A stretch of DNA of 23,137 bases. It comes from Prevotella sp. UBA7551 (GTDB taxonomy: Bacteria; Bacteroidota; Bacteroidia; Bacteroidales; Bacteroidaceae). The position numbers and the translations under genes are program-made. Positions within the stretch are counted from its first letter, which is position 1. Each line of letters begins with the position of its first letter. This document shows, piece after piece, positions 22,511-23,137 of this stretch. The DNA lies in assembly GCA_002479145.1 (NCBI GenBank), contig DLLX01000005.1, positions 1-23,137 on the forward strand. The letters are read 5' to 3'. Below the pieces are notes generated by a model. It saw only the letters and a list, made by a program, of their open reading frames with translations. It did no database searches and had not been told where the DNA came from.

Positions 22511-22981
22511 TTAGGCGTCGATGCTGATCTTGTCGATGCGCAACTTGATGACGCCGCTGGGAATCTTGATCTCGGCCACGTCGCCTACCTTCTTGTTGAG
22601 CAACCCTTGCGCGATGGGAGTCTTGATGGAGATCTTGCCCGACTTGAGGTCGGCCTCGTTCTCGCTGACGATGGTGTAGGTCATCTTCTTGTTGAGGGCG
22701 AGGTTGGTCATCTCCACCTTCGACATGATCTGCACGGCGTCGGTGGAGAGCCGGCTCATGTCGACAATCTTGGCTTGCGCCAGGGTCATCTTCAGGTTGT
22801 TGATGCGCTCTTCCAGGTGAGCCTGTGCCTCCTTGGCGGCGTCGTACTCAGAGTTCTCACTCAAGTCGCCCTTGTCGGCAGCCTCTGCGATGGCGGCGGA
22901 AGCCTTGGGGCGCTCAATAGCCTCCAAATGGTGGAGGTCAGCCACGAGCTTGTCGTAGCCTTCTTGTGACATATATCCCAT
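22511..22981 (-). CDS. greA: Transcription elongation factor GreA
   Basis: GreA enters the secondary channel of RNA polymerase and stimulates cleavage of backtracked RNA. The 156-residue product has the N-terminal coiled coil with the acidic tip DLSENSEYDAAKE (Asp39, Glu42 in place of E. coli Asp41, Glu44) and the C-terminal FKBP-like domain containing SPIAQGLL-type sequence KTPIAQGLLNKKVGDVAEI. I place the start at 22981 (MGYMSQEGYDKL), which matches the usual family start. An in-frame ATG at 23044 would add 21 residues, but it lies inside the leader hairpin. The 5' leader of about 110 nt contains a complete terminator-like structure (see separate entry), suggesting attenuation. Confidence 0.95.
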   Translation of the reverse strand: MGYMSQEGYDKLVADLHHLEAIERPKASAAIAEAADKGDLSENSEYDAAKEAQAHLEERINNLKMTLAQAKIVDMSRLSTDAVQIMSKVEMTNLALNKKMTYTIVSENEADLKSGKISIKTPIAQGLLNKKVGDVAEIKIPSGVIKLRIDKISIDA

Positions 22982-23020
22982 GATGTTTACAGTTTTAGTT
23001 GTTAATAATTTCAGCGCGGA

Positions 23021-23064
23021 TAAAACGAAAAAGAATTCCGACATCCTTGCGCATGTCGGAATTC
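23021..23064 (-). terminator. Terminator-like hairpin in the greA leader
   Basis: On the minus strand, GAATTCCGACAT (23064-23053) pairs perfectly with ATGTCGGAATTC (23044-23033) around an 8-nt loop, and TTTTTCGTTTTA follows at once (23032-23021). It lies between the predicted greA promoter and the greA start codon, so it would end most transcripts as a leader RNA of about 70 nt. Confidence 0.75.
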
Positions 23065-23099
23065 CGTATCCTTAAAGCTTGTTTTTCAATCAATTGATG

Positions 23100-23131
23100 C
23101 AAAGTTAGCCATTAATTTCGATAATGCCAAA
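23100..23131 (-). promoter_or_regulatory. Promoter of greA-HIT
   Basis: The minus strand reads TAACTTTG at 23107-23100, an exact -7 element, with TTTG at 23131-23128, 20 bp upstream. This is one of the two best promoters in the window. Transcription would begin near 23093. Confidence 0.75.
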
Positions 23132-23137
23132 CTTTTC

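Overview
The window reads as the chromosome of a GC-rich member of the Bacteroidetes, most likely Prevotellaceae. Evidence: several upstream regions carry the Bacteroidetes -7 element TAnnTTTG, some with a TTTG/TTG-type -33 element about 19-20 bp away; Shine-Dalgarno sites are mostly weak; and the gene content fits (pta-ackA, greA-HIT pair, GH2 and GH29 glycosidases, FucP). I see no rRNA, tRNA, CRISPR array, transposase or phage gene.

Layout. (1) 1-1791, minus: a pta-ackA acetate operon; ackA runs off the left edge. (2) 2057-7079, plus: a LOG-family nucleotide hydrolase, an unusual fusion of a YqiA-like esterase with a 5'-nucleotidase-like domain whose catalytic residues are gone, and a 1131-residue Dna2-like protein (PD-(D/E)XK nuclease plus SF1 helicase). 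(3) 7150-11790, minus: a large secreted GH2 glycosidase with discoidin-like domains, preceded by a secreted alpha/beta-hydrolase esterase. (4) 12053-18565, plus: a tightly packed six-gene run of Nudix hydrolase, phosphoethanolamine-transferase-like membrane enzyme, two acyltransferase-3 proteins, a decaprenyl-phosphate phosphoribosyltransferase-like UbiA enzyme and a HAD phosphatase-GtrA fusion. Three junctions are 4-bp ATGA overlaps. (5) 18982-21742: convergent FucP fucose permease and GH29 alpha-L-fucosidase separated by a 20-bp hairpin. (6) 22060-22981, minus: greA followed by a HIT protein; the greA leader holds a full intrinsic-terminator structure.

How the parts fit. Block 4 is the best candidate for an undescribed system. 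The UbiA enzyme should load phosphoribose onto polyprenyl phosphate, the HAD domain could remove the 5-phosphate, and the fused GtrA domain could flip the polyprenyl-phospho-pentose to the periplasm. The acyltransferases and the phospho-transferase suggest that the end product is a decorated envelope glycan or glycolipid. No DprE1/DprE2-type epimerase and no acceptor glycosyltransferase lies in the window, so the final sugar and acceptor are unknown. Blocks 3 and 5 look like scavenging of host or plant glycans.

Beyond the genes, two intergenic regions (upstream of the GH2 gene and upstream of fucP) carry related elements built from 22-bp-periodic units. They end in a shared TTA..ATCA..TGTTA-type motif and have the same orientation relative to the downstream gene. 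This is a repeat family that the gene annotation does not explain.
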